A stretch of 41,437 bases of DNA from assembly GCA_023251155.1 (NCBI GenBank), contig JAHEZH010000041.1, positions 1 through 41,437 on the forward strand, in the 5' to 3' direction. Source of the stretch: Flammeovirgaceae bacterium. GTDB lineage: Bacteria > Bacteroidota > Bacteroidia > Cytophagales > Cyclobacteriaceae. The notes beneath the pieces are model-generated. The model was not told the origin of the DNA, ran no database searches, and saw only the letters and a list, made by a program, of their open reading frames with translations. Shown piece by piece: positions 26,218-35,299 of this stretch. The first letter of the stretch is position 1. The number at the start of each line of letters is the position of its first letter. The translations under genes were made by a program, and so were the position numbers.

Positions 26218-27744
26218 TTATTCCCACTCAATAGTAGCCGGTGGTTTTGAACTGATATCATACACCACGCGATTTACTCCTTTTACTTTATTGATGATAT
26301 CCGAAGATACTTCACTTAAAAATTCATGAGGCAAATGTGCCCAGTCGGCTGTCATACCATCTACACTGACTACGGCACGCAGGGCGACCACTTTTTCGTA
26401 CGTACGTTCATCTCCCATCACCCCTACCGACTGCACCGGCAGCAACATCGCACCCGCCTGCCACACTTTATCGTACAAGTTATGCTTTCTTAGTCCACCG
26501 ATGAACAAACTATCGACTTCCTGCAGTATGCGCACTTTATCGGCAGTTATATCGCCTAAAATACGTATGCCAAGTCCAGGACCAGGGAAAGGATGACGCC
26601 CCAATATGGCAGGATCGATGCCCAATGTCTTACCAACAAGACGTACTTCATCTTTAAATAAAGCACTCAATGGTTCTACTACTTTCAGTTTCATCTTGGC
26701 AGGAAGACCACCTACATTGTGGTGCGATTTGATCGTCACCGAAGGGCCTTTCACCGATACCGACTCGATGATATCAGGATAGATCGTGCCTTGTCCTAAC
26801 CACTTCACCTCGGTCAATGCTTTTGATTCCTCATCAAAAACATCGATAAATGCTTTACCAATGGCTTTGCGTTTAGCTTCCGGATCAGTCAGCCCTTTCA
26901 GGTCGGCATAGAAGCGTTCTTTGGCATCCACCCCTTTTATATTCAGTCCCATGCCCTGATAGGAATTCAATACACTTTGAAATTCGTCCTTGCGGAGAAG
27001 TCCGTTATCTACAAAAATGCAATACAGGTTTTTGCCAATCGCTTTATGAATCAAAATTGCCGCTACGGTAGAATCCACTCCGCCGGAAAGTGCCATTACC
27101 ACTTTATCGTTGCCTAATTTCTTTTTCAGCTCTTCTACGGTGGTGTCGACAAACTGATCGGGAGTCCATTCCTGGGCGCAGCCGCAGATCGTTACTACAA
27201 AGTTTCTCAACAGGTTCTTTCCTTCGAGCGAGTGCGTTACTTCCGGGTGGAACTGAATGGCATAAAGCGGGCTGCCTTTCTTTTGAAACGCTGCCACTTT
27301 CACCGAAGGGGTACTGGCGATCACCTCAAACTGATCCGGTAAAACGGCAATAGTATCCGCATGTGACATCCATACCTGCGAATCGAGAGAAATCTCTTTC
27401 AATAATTCATTATGATGATTGACCATGGAAAGCTTGGCACGACCATACTCCCGCATCTGCGAGGGCAATACTGTACCACCGGCTTTCTGGGCGATGAGCT
27501 GCGCTCCATAACACACTCCCAACACGGGCAGGCTTCCAAATTGATTTAAATCGATGTCCGGAGAGCCTTCGTCACGTACGGAACACGGGCTACCCGACAG
27601 GATAACTCCTTTAATATCAGGGGTAATAGCTGGAATTTTACTAAAGGGATGAATCTCGCAATACACGTTCAGCTCGCGTACCCTGCGGGCGATCAATTGT
27701 GTGTATTGCGAACCGAAATCAAGAATAAGAATTTGCTCTGCCAT
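26218..27744 (-). CDS. guaA: GMP synthase (glutamine-hydrolysing)
   Basis: The enzyme converts XMP to GMP using glutamine nitrogen and ATP, the last step of GMP synthesis. It has 508 residues. The class I glutamine amidotransferase half (about 1-195) has [19 protein letters not shown], the nucleophile C78 in GVCYGAQL, and FHPEVTHS. The ATP pyrophosphatase half has the PP-loop [12 protein letters not shown], and the C-terminal dimerization domain has [12 protein letters not shown] and ends in the characteristic KPPATIEWE. All parts are present and of normal length. The next gene starts 9 bp downstream. Upstream, 74 bp away, is a 35-codon membrane-protein gene. Confidence 0.98.
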   Translation of the reverse strand: MAEQILILDFGSQYTQLIARRVRELNVYCEIHPFSKIPAITPDIKGVILSGSPCSVRDEGSPDIDLNQFGSLPVLGVCYGAQLIAQKAGGTVLPSQMREYGRAKLSMVNHHNELLKEISLDSQVWMSHADTIAVLPDQFEVIASTPSVKVAAFQKKGSPLYAIQFHPEVTHSLEGKNLLRNFVVTICGCAQEWTPDQFVDTTVEELKKKLGNDKVVMALSGGVDSTVAAILIHKAIGKNLYCIFVDNGLLRKDEFQSVLNSYQGMGLNIKGVDAKERFYADLKGLTDPEAKRKAIGKAFIDVFDEESKALTEVKWLGQGTIYPDIIESVSVKGPSVTIKSHHNVGGLPAKMKLKVVEPLSALFKDEVRLVGKTLGIDPAILGRHPFPGPGLGIRILGDITADKVRILQEVDSLFIGGLRKHNLYDKVWQAGAMLLPVQSVGVMGDERTYEKVVALRAVVSVDGMTADWAHLPHEFLSEVSSDIINKVKGVNRVVYDISSKPPATIEWE

Positions 27745-27818
27745 GCGCGAAATTAATGCCCTTCCCGGCAGAGAACAAGCATTAATTCAGACTTTAGGTG
27801 ATCGGCCCGGATACTGCG

Positions 27819-27926
27819 CTATTTCAGTGCTTCTTTCCGGCTTTTGAAACGGGCAATAGTCATCAACCAAAAAGGCGAAAAAAGGAACACTGCCGGCACC
27901 ATCCAGGCACCCCATTCCACACTCAT
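27819..27926 (-). CDS. Small membrane protein of 35 residues, ATGA-coupled to the upstream gene
   Basis: The frame begins ATG at 27926 and ends TAG at 27819. Its ATG overlaps the TGA of the preceding gene as ATGA, the classic coupling arrangement. Residues 4-24 are one hydrophobic, Trp-rich helix (EWGAWMVPAVFLFSPFWLM), followed by a strongly basic tail (ARFKSRKEALK), which predicts a single-pass protein with the C-terminus in the cytoplasm. I do not recognize the family. It sits between a stand-alone RluA-associated domain gene and guaA. Reality is supported by the overlap and the clean membrane-helix pattern; expression is unproven. Confidence 0.6.
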   Translation of the reverse strand: MSVEWGAWMVPAVFLFSPFWLMTIARFKSRKEALK

Positions 27927-28732
27927 GTCTTATCCATTCCAGTATCATTCACCTCATGCAGCATGTGGGCCAGTATGGGTTCACATTTTTCCTTGCAACA
28001 CGGATAAAAATGACCGTGCTTCCAGAATTCGGATTTGGGAGACTGACCCCACCAGAATTCGGCCAGGGCAAGCGGTTTCATCTGATGCTGAAAAGCATAC
28101 TGCAACAATTTCGGAGCAGCACACTCACCTGCCCCGCTGGGAGGATTTCTTTGTAATGCTTCCTGGAAAATCTCATTCAGGCTTTTCTCTTCACCTGCGC
28201 GATTCAAAAAAGAATAGTGATCGAAAAGTTCTTTCTGCAATACGGCCGACAATGCTTTACGTTTTGTTTTCAGCAGCTTAATTCGCTCAGCATGTCCGTC
28301 TGACTTCAGCATAATCAGTTCGTTCACTTCTGCATTGATACCGTTGAGCTGCTGCATACCCTCATTTAAAAAACCATGAGGAGTAAGTCCATCAAATACC
28401 GGAGGAACAAACCGGGAATGATGATTACCACCAGCCATTTTACCTGAAAAAGCAGCGAGATAGCCCACTTCATTCTGTCGTGTTTTCACAACGAGTACGC
28501 CAAACATTTTCCCAATGACCACTCCTTCCTGTTTTATGGACGACAAGCCGAAGTTATGATTCCATTCCTGCTGGTGCCTAAGATAGTGCTGCAAGTCTTC
28601 TATGGCTAACCTGCAGAGCGGATGGGGCTCATCCACCAGCAAAGTGAACTGATCCGGAGAGGCATCAGTTTCTACTATCGAATCCGTTAAGGAAATAAAG
28701 AAAGGACTGGATTCTGTTTGTACTGATTGCAT
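27923..28732 (-). CDS. Stand-alone N-terminal domain of RluA-type pseudouridine synthases (no catalytic domain)
   Basis: This 269-residue protein matches, from memory of the family, the long N-terminal extension of some RluA-family pseudouridine synthases in gammaproteobacteria and Bacteroidota. The recognizable blocks are GYLAAFSGKMAGGNHH, RFVPPVFDGL, a helical Lys/Glu-rich middle, PPSGAGECAAPKLLQYAF, ALAEFWWGQSPKS and HGHFYPCCKEKCEPIL. The last contains clustered cysteines (CCxxxC) that could bind metal. The catalytic RluA domain with its HRLD-type motif is absent: the gene stops and overlaps a 35-residue membrane-protein frame, then guaA follows. A reverse-strand TACCTTTG at 28770-28777 fits its promoter. 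A role in RNA modification is inferred only. Confidence 0.65.
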   Translation of the reverse strand: MQSVQTESSPFFISLTDSIVETDASPDQFTLLVDEPHPLCRLAIEDLQHYLRHQQEWNHNFGLSSIKQEGVVIGKMFGVLVVKTRQNEVGYLAAFSGKMAGGNHHSRFVPPVFDGLTPHGFLNEGMQQLNGINAEVNELIMLKSDGHAERIKLLKTKRKALSAVLQKELFDHYSFLNRAGEEKSLNEIFQEALQRNPPSGAGECAAPKLLQYAFQHQMKPLALAEFWWGQSPKSEFWKHGHFYPCCKEKCEPILAHMLHEVNDTGMDKT

Positions 28733-28769
28733 TTTGAATGATTGGCATCGCCTTCCGAAGAAAGGGGTG

Positions 28770-28777
28770 CAAAGGTA
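28770..28777 (-). promoter_or_regulatory. -7 promoter element upstream of the RluA-associated domain gene
   Basis: The reverse strand reads TACCTTTG, an exact TAnnTTTG match, 37 bp upstream of the ATG at 28732. The predicted leader is roughly 30 bases. The same octamer precedes the LytS gene. Confidence 0.5.
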
Positions 28778-28853
28778 GTAGAGTTATCATGAATTGTACG
28801 ATGAGTGATATGATATCCAAAAAGAGCTCTTGTTATCTTGTTAAAAGAACTCC

Positions 28854-29234
28854 TTACTCTCGGGGAGACCCGTTCTTAGAATCGGTACGGTGCGCCACCT
28901 TTGAATATCTGTTATTAACTCTTTTCCTTCCGGTCGGCCCGGCTTGAGCGTATTCATTGGCATAGCTTTCATTCGCGATCATGTAATGATAAATGCTCCA
29001 GCTATCAAATTCCATTTCGGCAAATTCCTTGCTCAGAGAGAGGTTACTGTTCTCAAGTGATGAAGTTCCGGTAATGGAGTCGCGGTGAACATCCGTTGCC
29101 CACACGATAGTAAGTGAATCTTCCTCTGGCTTTTGTATGCGTACTGAAGCTGAGCCACGGGTTGAATGGGTCTGGGCCTGCCCTACAAAATGAACGCTGG
29201 CAAGAATAGTGAGAAGTAACATCATCTTTTTCAT
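28854..29234 (-). CDS. Small secreted protein of unknown function
   Basis: It has 126 residues from the ATG at 29234; an in-frame ATG four codons upstream (29246) is also possible. The signal peptide MKKMMLLLTILASVHFVGQAQ is clear. The mature part is polar and Ser/Asn-rich, with ATDVHRDSITGTSS and an aromatic patch SWSIYHYMIANESY, and ends in a basic, disordered-looking tail. No family is recognized. It is probably a single-gene unit, since the next gene on the strand starts 121 bp away. Confidence 0.6.
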   Translation of the reverse strand: MKKMMLLLTILASVHFVGQAQTHSTRGSASVRIQKPEEDSLTIVWATDVHRDSITGTSSLENSNLSLSKEFAEMEFDSWSIYHYMIANESYANEYAQAGPTGRKRVNNRYSKVAHRTDSKNGSPRE

Positions 29235-29604
29235 AGTATCAGTCATTTAGCTGATCCATAGGAGTATCAAATTCGTGCCATTTAACCATTACTCACCGGA
29301 AGAAAGAAGAGGATAAAATGATAAATCACTAATAATCAACAGCTAAAACCGCTGTTCTCGCGCCTTCAAAAAAACGACCTCATCAAAAAGGACAACGTAG
29401 AAAACATAAAAAGTGAGGATTTATTCATCACTTTTATTCACAGGTTTAACTCATGCATGCTGCAAGGGGCACGATGGATTAGTCATTACCCACAGGATGG
29501 TACCGATTGCCTGATGGCAGCAACACCGCACACAAAATTCCATTCCTTTGGCAGGATGATATGCATTCCAATTCGGTTACCCTTAAATCAGATCACTACT
29601 ATTT
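29235..29604. other. Divergent intergenic region with one hairpin
   Basis: No coding frame is supported. It separates two divergent genes and should hold both promoters, but I could not pick a clear -7 element. A hairpin with perfect 8-bp arms (AAAAGTGA/TCACTTTT, 11-base loop) lies at 29409-29435; its role is unknown. Confidence 0.45.
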
Positions 29605-30141
29605 ATGTACGACTATCTTAACAGAACACTGGCCCGCTATTTTAAAAAGTCAACCTTGTTTAAAGCGCTCTTCAACTTATCTCCCATGTACAGGCGCAGT
29701 ACAGGAAGGATCCGCTATGTGTCGGATGATTTGATGACCGTGAAGATTGAAATACCGATCAGTTATAAAAACAAAAATTATGTAGGCACCATTTTCGGAG
29801 GAAGTCTTTTTTCGGCTACTGACCCGATCTATATGATTCAGCTGATCCAATTATTAGGCAAAGAGTATGTGGTGTGGGATAAGGCTTCCACCATACGGTT
29901 CAGAAAACCTGCCACTAAAAATACGTACGCAGTGTTTGAGTTCACGGCTGACGAAATTGTGAAGATCCAAACCGATGTGGCGCAGCAGAATGAAATCAAT
30001 ATCGTGAAGCATCTGCAGCTGACTGATGCCAGCCAAACCGTATTTGCCGAGGTGGAGAAGACGATCTACGTAGCGAGTAAGGAATATTATAAGACAAAGA
30101 AACAGAGGCAGACTGAAAGGATCGTTAAAAGTGGAAAGTAG
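29605..30141 (+). CDS. DUF4442 family protein (hotdog fold, thioesterase-like)
   Basis: This 178-residue cytoplasmic protein has the layout of DUF4442: a basic N-terminal segment, a YVGTIFGGSLFSATDPIYMI core (residues about 59-78) and the VWDKASTIRFRKPATKNTY stretch, which together mark a hotdog fold related to acyl-CoA thioesterases. Catalytic activity has not been established for most members. The C-terminus is strongly basic (YYKTKKQRQTERIVKSGK). The last codons form the left arm of the terminator hairpin at 30124-30166. It is convergent with the M28 peptidase gene. Confidence 0.85.
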   Translation: MYDYLNRTLARYFKKSTLFKALFNLSPMYRRSTGRIRYVSDDLMTVKIEIPISYKNKNYVGTIFGGSLFSATDPIYMIQLIQLLGKEYVVWDKASTIRFRKPATKNTYAVFEFTADEIVKIQTDVAQQNEINIVKHLQLTDASQTVFAEVEKTIYVASKEYYKTKKQRQTERIVKSGK

Positions 30142-30166
30142 TACTGAATTACTTTCCGCTTTTAAC
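30124..30166. terminator. Bidirectional terminator overlapping the DUF4442 stop codon
   Basis: Arms of 17 bp match at 16 positions (the other is a G-T/U wobble) around a 9-base loop. The GC-richer GGAAAG/CTTTCC part is followed by a CTTTT stretch on each strand. It lies between convergent genes, and its left arm covers the last six codons of the forward gene. Confidence 0.7.
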
Positions 30167-30185
30167 AATTGCATTTATCCATGTT

Positions 30186-31640
30186 TTACTTCTCCCACTT
30201 CCAGTCACCGGCAATGATGAGGGGTTCTTTCAGGTTGTTGTCGATCATGAATTGTTTGGTGGTTTCACTGTCCATCTTCTTTGCAGGAAGTTGATCGGCA
30301 TTGGCTAAACCATAGAGAATCATGGTGCCAAAGCGGGCGGTATTACGGATATGTTCTTCGTTTACCAGCTTGAAATCATCACAATCGGAATGGTAGCAGC
30401 CGTAGATCGAACGATCCAGCTTGCTGTTGATCCCCAGGATCGGAACACCTTCCAGCATGAAAGGTTGATGATCGCTATGCAAGCCTAATCCTTTGGAGAG
30501 GGTGTTCTTATATACGGTATCAATCTTAGCAATCTCTGCACCTAATGTTTTGAAGAAAGTAGTGTCTTCTACTTTGCCACCAGCATTGATACCCACCGGG
30601 TTTCCACCCATATCGATATTGAACATATATTTCACGTTCTCTATTTCACCGCTCTTGGCTTCCTTCTCCACCAGATGTCTTGAACCTAACAAGCCCTGTT
30701 CTTCGCCCATAAACATCACGAACTGAACGGTACGCTTAGGCTGTAGTTGATTTGCCTTGAAGGCACGGGCGATGTCAAGAATGGCAAACGAGCCGATACC
30801 ATTGTCGATAGCACCGGTAGCCAGGTCCCATGAATCAAGGTGACCTCCAATGATGATTCGCTCATCCGGCAGTTCAGAGCCCTTCAACGTAGCGACCACG
30901 TTGCGTGCTTTAATCATATCACTTTTGTTCGTCATGGTGATGTGTGCCTGTACTTTCTTTTTGGCGGCTAACTTCGCTTTCAATGCGGTACCACTCTCTT
31001 TGCTGATACAGATAGCTGGGATGGGAATCAAATCGCCCGTTACGGATGCTGTACCCGTTAGCAATACACCATCAGCCACCTGATTAAAAATAATCACGCC
31101 AATTGCTCCGTGTTTGATCGCGATAGCCGTCTTCTCGCTGCGGTGCAGGTTATGTACTTCTTTGGGAGTTCCTTCCAGAAGACCAATATACATGAAGGCA
31201 ATCTTTCCCTTCACGGCATCGGGATTCTTTTCATAATCCGATTCCAGGCCATTGTTGACATCCACCACTTCGCCTGTTATATCGGCAGTTACCGGTGAGT
31301 GACCAAGTGTAACTGCCTTCACGGTATCGCCATCAATGGTAACAGCTATCTTATCGCGTGACCAGGCTTCTACTTCAAACTCCTGGTACTGCACATCGTC
31401 AAAACCATATTCTTTAAACTTATTGTAAGTGTACTCTTCTGCCTTGTGACCATTCTCTGATCCCGTAAGGCGATGACCGATAGTGGAGGTAGCTTCACCC
31501 AAAGTAGCGTAGGCTTTGGAGTTTTGAAGCACTTCGGTATTGACGCGCTGAAATGTTTCGTTGAGTGTCTCTTTCTTCTGGCAGGCGCTGAACACTACCG
31601 CTGCAGCAAGAACAGATAAGGGAAGATGAATTTTTCGCAT
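30186..31640 (-). CDS. M28 family zinc peptidase lipoprotein (carboxypeptidase Q-like)
   Basis: This 484-residue lipoprotein has lipobox VVFSAC (C20), so it acts outside the cytoplasm. The catalytic domain has the complete M28 metal site: GGHLDSWDLATGAIDNG (H267, catalytic D269, bridging D279), MGEEQG (catalytic E313, ligand E314), NIDMGG (D343) and GCYHSDCDD (H417). A PA-like insert lies between about 110 and 240 (VKGKIAFMYIG, GAIGVIIFNQ). The nearest known relatives by motif are plasma glutamate carboxypeptidase/carboxypeptidase Q enzymes, which release amino acids from dipeptides. The gene appears alone, bounded by a terminator downstream. Confidence 0.93.
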   Translation of the reverse strand: MRKIHLPLSVLAAAVVFSACQKKETLNETFQRVNTEVLQNSKAYATLGEATSTIGHRLTGSENGHKAEEYTYNKFKEYGFDDVQYQEFEVEAWSRDKIAVTIDGDTVKAVTLGHSPVTADITGEVVDVNNGLESDYEKNPDAVKGKIAFMYIGLLEGTPKEVHNLHRSEKTAIAIKHGAIGVIIFNQVADGVLLTGTASVTGDLIPIPAICISKESGTALKAKLAAKKKVQAHITMTNKSDMIKARNVVATLKGSELPDERIIIGGHLDSWDLATGAIDNGIGSFAILDIARAFKANQLQPKRTVQFVMFMGEEQGLLGSRHLVEKEAKSGEIENVKYMFNIDMGGNPVGINAGGKVEDTTFFKTLGAEIAKIDTVYKNTLSKGLGLHSDHQPFMLEGVPILGINSKLDRSIYGCYHSDCDDFKLVNEEHIRNTARFGTMILYGLANADQLPAKKMDSETTKQFMIDNNLKEPLIIAGDWKWEK

Positions 31641-31731
31641 GGTTAGGTATTGTTGAATCGGAAATATAATCGATTCCGGACAAACGATCCATGCAAATTA
31701 TGCGGACGGATATTCAAACCCATCAGGCTTT

Positions 31732-32121
31732 TTACTCATCATTTCGGTTGGGATACAAAGCCATTGATTCCAATCGTTTGAACTGATCATCCGTAAGAAT
31801 GGGTTTCAACTGCTGGCGCAAGGAGTCCATGATTTGCCTGCGTTCCTGCCGAGAATGATGATGTAAACGCTTAATCCGCTCGGCAGTCTGGTTAGTAAAA
31901 AACCGGATCTGCCGCGATTGTGCAGAATCGGGTTGTACGATGGAGAAAATGCGATCAGTAAAAAGATCAGAAGGTGCAGCAAAAACTCCCTTCTTACGCC
32001 CCGGTTCATGGTGGGGGGCTTTAAAAGTAACAAATGCTGCCGACTGGAGCAGAACAATAATTAAGGTAAGGAACAACGCCATGATCAAAATAATCGGGGT
32101 GGTATGTATTTCCTTTTTCAT
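31732..32121 (-). CDS. CpxP/Spy-like membrane-anchored periplasmic protein
   Basis: This 129-residue protein has an N-terminal hydrophobic segment (IILIMALFLTLIIVLLQSAAF) that is probably an uncleaved anchor, then a helical, Arg/His/Gln-rich region. SRQERRQIMDSLRQQLKPIL and LTDDQFKRLESM resemble the LTxxQ-type repeats of CpxP/Spy/heavy-metal sensor proteins; in Bacteroidota such genes often follow an RNA polymerase ECF sigma factor, but none is adjacent here. It may sense or bind misfolded protein or metal. The assignment is by helix pattern only. A 10-bp palindrome, GTTTTAAAAC, lies just upstream (32130-32139). Confidence 0.55.
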   Translation of the reverse strand: MKKEIHTTPIILIMALFLTLIIVLLQSAAFVTFKAPHHEPGRKKGVFAAPSDLFTDRIFSIVQPDSAQSRQIRFFTNQTAERIKRLHHHSRQERRQIMDSLRQQLKPILTDDQFKRLESMALYPNRNDE

Positions 32122-32208
32122 TTGTCAGTGTTTTAAAACGGTAAGACTCCATCTGCCATGAAAGGTTTAAGAGTAATCGGGACTAAAAGAATAATACCAG
32201 CCGTTTTC

Positions 32209-35200
32209 TCATTTCCCAACAAAAACTTTACGTGCATACACCTGCCCTCCTATCTGCAACCGTAAAACATAGATTGCCGGCAGAAGGTGGACGGCATTCA
32301 CTTCAAACGTTTGATTCAACACATCCTGTAATTGCGCACTGGCCATAGAGCGGCCGGTGAGATCCATTAACTCGTAATTCACATCCTGCCTGTCTTCGAG
32401 ATTGAACGTAATGAAGAAGTCATTGCTACTTTTACTGTCGCTGTTATAAACAAGAAAAGGATCAGCCACAGAAGGTGGTGCGGTATTATCCGATTCATAG
32501 AATTCAACATTATCGAGATATCCATTATTTCCATTTCCGTTGACAAATACGAAAGCAAGTCTGCCTTGCTCCTGCCCCGCCAGTGAATTCAGATTGATGT
32601 ACATACGCTCCCAATCGGCAGTGGATGAGGGCAACCAGGAATTACTCTTTTCGATGGCACTTAATTCTGCACCACTTTTAGCCAATAACAATTGACTGTA
32701 CGTATTACCGCAATCCAAAGAGCCGTACACTTTCAAGGTATCTAAAGAAGAACCGCGCAGACTGCTACCCGGATTTTTCGAACGATAAGATAAATCAAAA
32801 AAAACACTGGCTACCGGGGTAGATGAGAAATCAATTACAGGGCTGACCAACCATGCCTGATCACCCAGCAGCGCATTGGTGTACGAATCATAATACATGG
32901 ACTGATTATAATTGGTAGCCGTAGCGGTCCATGTGGCAGTACCTGTTGGATTAACGGAAATCCAATCGGATGTTCCTTCAAACTTCTCACGCAGAGGTAC
33001 ACGGTCAGCAGTTGCATTCACCACGGCTTTTGTTTGTTTGAAATTATCCGACACATCGAGGTCACTCCATCCATTCGGCTCAGCAAGTTCAAATGCCAGT
33101 GTATTCTCGCCGGTGAGCAAAGTCACTTCCGGCAAAGTAATATTCATCGTTTTTCCGACCGGAAGAAGAAATGATGCATCTGTCACTTTTATTGCTGTAG
33201 TGCCGCTGTTCAATGTAGAGTTGATCTTCAATGAAGTGATGGCTACTGTGCCTTTGTTCTGAATGCTCAATACAGGAGCAACGGATGTACCACAACGTAC
33301 AGGTGCCGGATTAATGATTTTAGTGATGGCCACATTTTCAAGATGCTGTTGAGTGACCGCGATGTTATCGACAAACAAAGTGTTGCCTTGCGCATTGACA
33401 CCAACAAAAGCTAACTGCACCCGGCTATAGCCAATGAAATTGTGAAGATCAATGATTTCTCTTCTCCATTGCGATGATCCGGAAGGCGTGAAGGCAGTGG
33501 TTTGTGCGGGGGCTGTTGCCAGGGCTGTCCCCGCCTTATCATACACTTTATTGGCTTCAGTGATGCCGCTGCAATCCGTAATCACATACACTTTCAGTCC
33601 ATCGAATCTGGATGCATTTACGGCATACGCCACATCAAAGGCAAAAAAAGGTGACACGGCCTGCGACAGATCAAACACAGGAGTAGTAATGACATCCTGT
33701 GTGCCAACCGCGCTTGTATTCTGATAGTAGCTGATCCCGATAGCGGTGTTGGTCGTAGTGACTTGCGGTGCGGTGAAGAGGGCCCATGTTAACTGCTGAT
33801 CGCTATTGGTAATGGTCCATGACGAGGGGATGGTTGAAAATGTTTCGGTAAAAGGCGCAGACACCTGGTAAGGAATGAGGGTGGTCACAGCAAGTTCATT
33901 GTCCGATAACTTGGCATCGGTTACTCCATTGGTGGTAATGATTTGAAAATTGTAAGCATAACTTCCGGAAGCCAAAGCGGAGGATGACGATAATGTTATT
34001 TCAGCAGAAGCACCAGGCGCTAATGCCGATGGCAAAGTAATTTGTTTCGTTTCGGTAATGACGGAATTCACTTTTACCTGAACCGATACGGAGGTGATGG
34101 CATTCGATCCTTTATTACTGATCACTACTACCGGAATAATGAAATTGGCACAATGGGTAGCCTGCGGGCTCCTTATCGAAATAAGGGCGGCATCATTAGC
34201 TAACGGGGCAGCCTCTTCCAGACCATGCGAGGTAAGAAGACTTACTCTTCGCGGACTATTTTCGATGACGGTAACCATGCGCGCTACCTGGCCTTGTGTA
34301 TAGATATTCATACAGGCATCATCGGTGTAGTCCATATAATTCTGAAACATCTTATGACCACTACATACTGTTTGCGGGCTGGATGGGCAACCACTGGTAC
34401 TGTTGTTCTGATTCGGAGTATCATCCACATAATCAGTACCAGAGCAAGAGTTGGTGACATCTCCCCATATATGACGAAGACCAAAGAAGTGACCGATCTC
34501 ATGCGTAGCGGTTCTTCCTTTATTAAAAGAAGAAGCTAAACTAAAGGAACCATCATCATTGCTACCGAAAGTCGTATAGTCGATCACCACGCCATCCGTG
34601 AGGCGGTTATCTACTGCTGACTCAAGGCCTGATAGTGTAGAAATGGGAAACTGCGCATATCCCAACAAAGTAGATGAAAGATCCGTCACCCATATATTCA
34701 GATAATCTTCAGCGGCCCAGTAGCTTAGCGCCTTCAGTGTCGTGTCATCGGATGATGCCCAGGTAGTTTTAGTTCCTTTTACCCGGTTGATGCCGGTGGT
34801 AGCCAATCCATTGGGATCTTGTTTGGCCAATACAAACTCCACATTAAACTTGCCCGCCAGCGATTGAAACTCGGCAGGAGTATTTACGCTATCGGCATTT
34901 GCTCTTTTGAAGTCTTCATTTAAAACCCTGATCTGAGAAATGATCTGTGCATCCGAAATGTTTACTCCTGTGCCTATGGCCTCTCCTTTATGAATGACGT
35001 GAACCACCACTGGCACCCGGTAAGCCTTATTGGCTTCATTGGTTCGCAGCGCTTTGCGTGAGCTTATTTTTTTATTCAGCCAGTCTTCAAAACTCTGGTC
35101 ATTTTCTTTCAGTGTATTCGTATTGCGCAGGTTTTGCGTGTATTCAACAATACCACATCTATCCTGAGCGCTTACCCAGGAGAATGGAATAAAAAGAGGC

Positions 35201-35244
35201 ACTACAATAAGAAGAAATATTCTCTTGCAGCGCCTCATATTCAT
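32209..35244 (-). CDS. Secreted M43 metalloprotease (cytophagalysin-like) with T9SS sorting domain
   Basis: This 1011-residue protein has a signal peptide (LLIVVPLFIPFSWVSAQ) and a propeptide. The M43 catalytic domain (about 75-335) has HEIGHFFGLRHIWGD with zinc ligands H248, H252 and H258 and base E249, and the Met-turn at M304 (QNYMDYTDDA). Two CARDB/Ig-like segments alternate with regions resembling MAM/concanavalin domains (DLSQAVSPFFAFDVAY, LAFVFVNGNGNNGYLDNVEF). The C-terminal about 75 residues form a T9SS type A sorting domain (NYELMDLTGRSMASAQL, then VYARKVFVGK). The product should be secreted or held on the cell surface. It lies 55 bp downstream of the Kelch gene on the same strand. 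Confidence 0.93.
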   Translation of the reverse strand: MNMRRCKRIFLLIVVPLFIPFSWVSAQDRCGIVEYTQNLRNTNTLKENDQSFEDWLNKKISSRKALRTNEANKAYRVPVVVHVIHKGEAIGTGVNISDAQIISQIRVLNEDFKRANADSVNTPAEFQSLAGKFNVEFVLAKQDPNGLATTGINRVKGTKTTWASSDDTTLKALSYWAAEDYLNIWVTDLSSTLLGYAQFPISTLSGLESAVDNRLTDGVVIDYTTFGSNDDGSFSLASSFNKGRTATHEIGHFFGLRHIWGDVTNSCSGTDYVDDTPNQNNSTSGCPSSPQTVCSGHKMFQNYMDYTDDACMNIYTQGQVARMVTVIENSPRRVSLLTSHGLEEAAPLANDAALISIRSPQATHCANFIIPVVVISNKGSNAITSVSVQVKVNSVITETKQITLPSALAPGASAEITLSSSSALASGSYAYNFQIITTNGVTDAKLSDNELAVTTLIPYQVSAPFTETFSTIPSSWTITNSDQQLTWALFTAPQVTTTNTAIGISYYQNTSAVGTQDVITTPVFDLSQAVSPFFAFDVAYAVNASRFDGLKVYVITDCSGITEANKVYDKAGTALATAPAQTTAFTPSGSSQWRREIIDLHNFIGYSRVQLAFVGVNAQGNTLFVDNIAVTQQHLENVAITKIINPAPVRCGTSVAPVLSIQNKGTVAITSLKINSTLNSGTTAIKVTDASFLLPVGKTMNITLPEVTLLTGENTLAFELAEPNGWSDLDVSDNFKQTKAVVNATADRVPLREKFEGTSDWISVNPTGTATWTATATNYNQSMYYDSYTNALLGDQAWLVSPVIDFSSTPVASVFFDLSYRSKNPGSSLRGSSLDTLKVYGSLDCGNTYSQLLLAKSGAELSAIEKSNSWLPSSTADWERMYINLNSLAGQEQGRLAFVFVNGNGNNGYLDNVEFYESDNTAPPSVADPFLVYNSDSKSSNDFFITFNLEDRQDVNYELMDLTGRSMASAQLQDVLNQTFEVNAVHLLPAIYVLRLQIGGQVYARKVFVGK

Positions 35245-35299
35245 CTGGTATTTGTAGGATTGTTAATTCAACTTCACCGATCATTCATTGAACGACACA

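Noticed and set aside
4190-27744. Guanine deaminase, apt and guaA as a purine cluster.
   Set aside because: The three genes are more than 8 kb apart, on different strands, and separated by unrelated units. Their co-occurrence looks incidental.
29409-29435. Hairpin AAAAGTGA/TCACTTTT as a terminator.
   Set aside because: The stem is AT-rich, the loop is long (11 bases), and no gene ends nearby on either strand.
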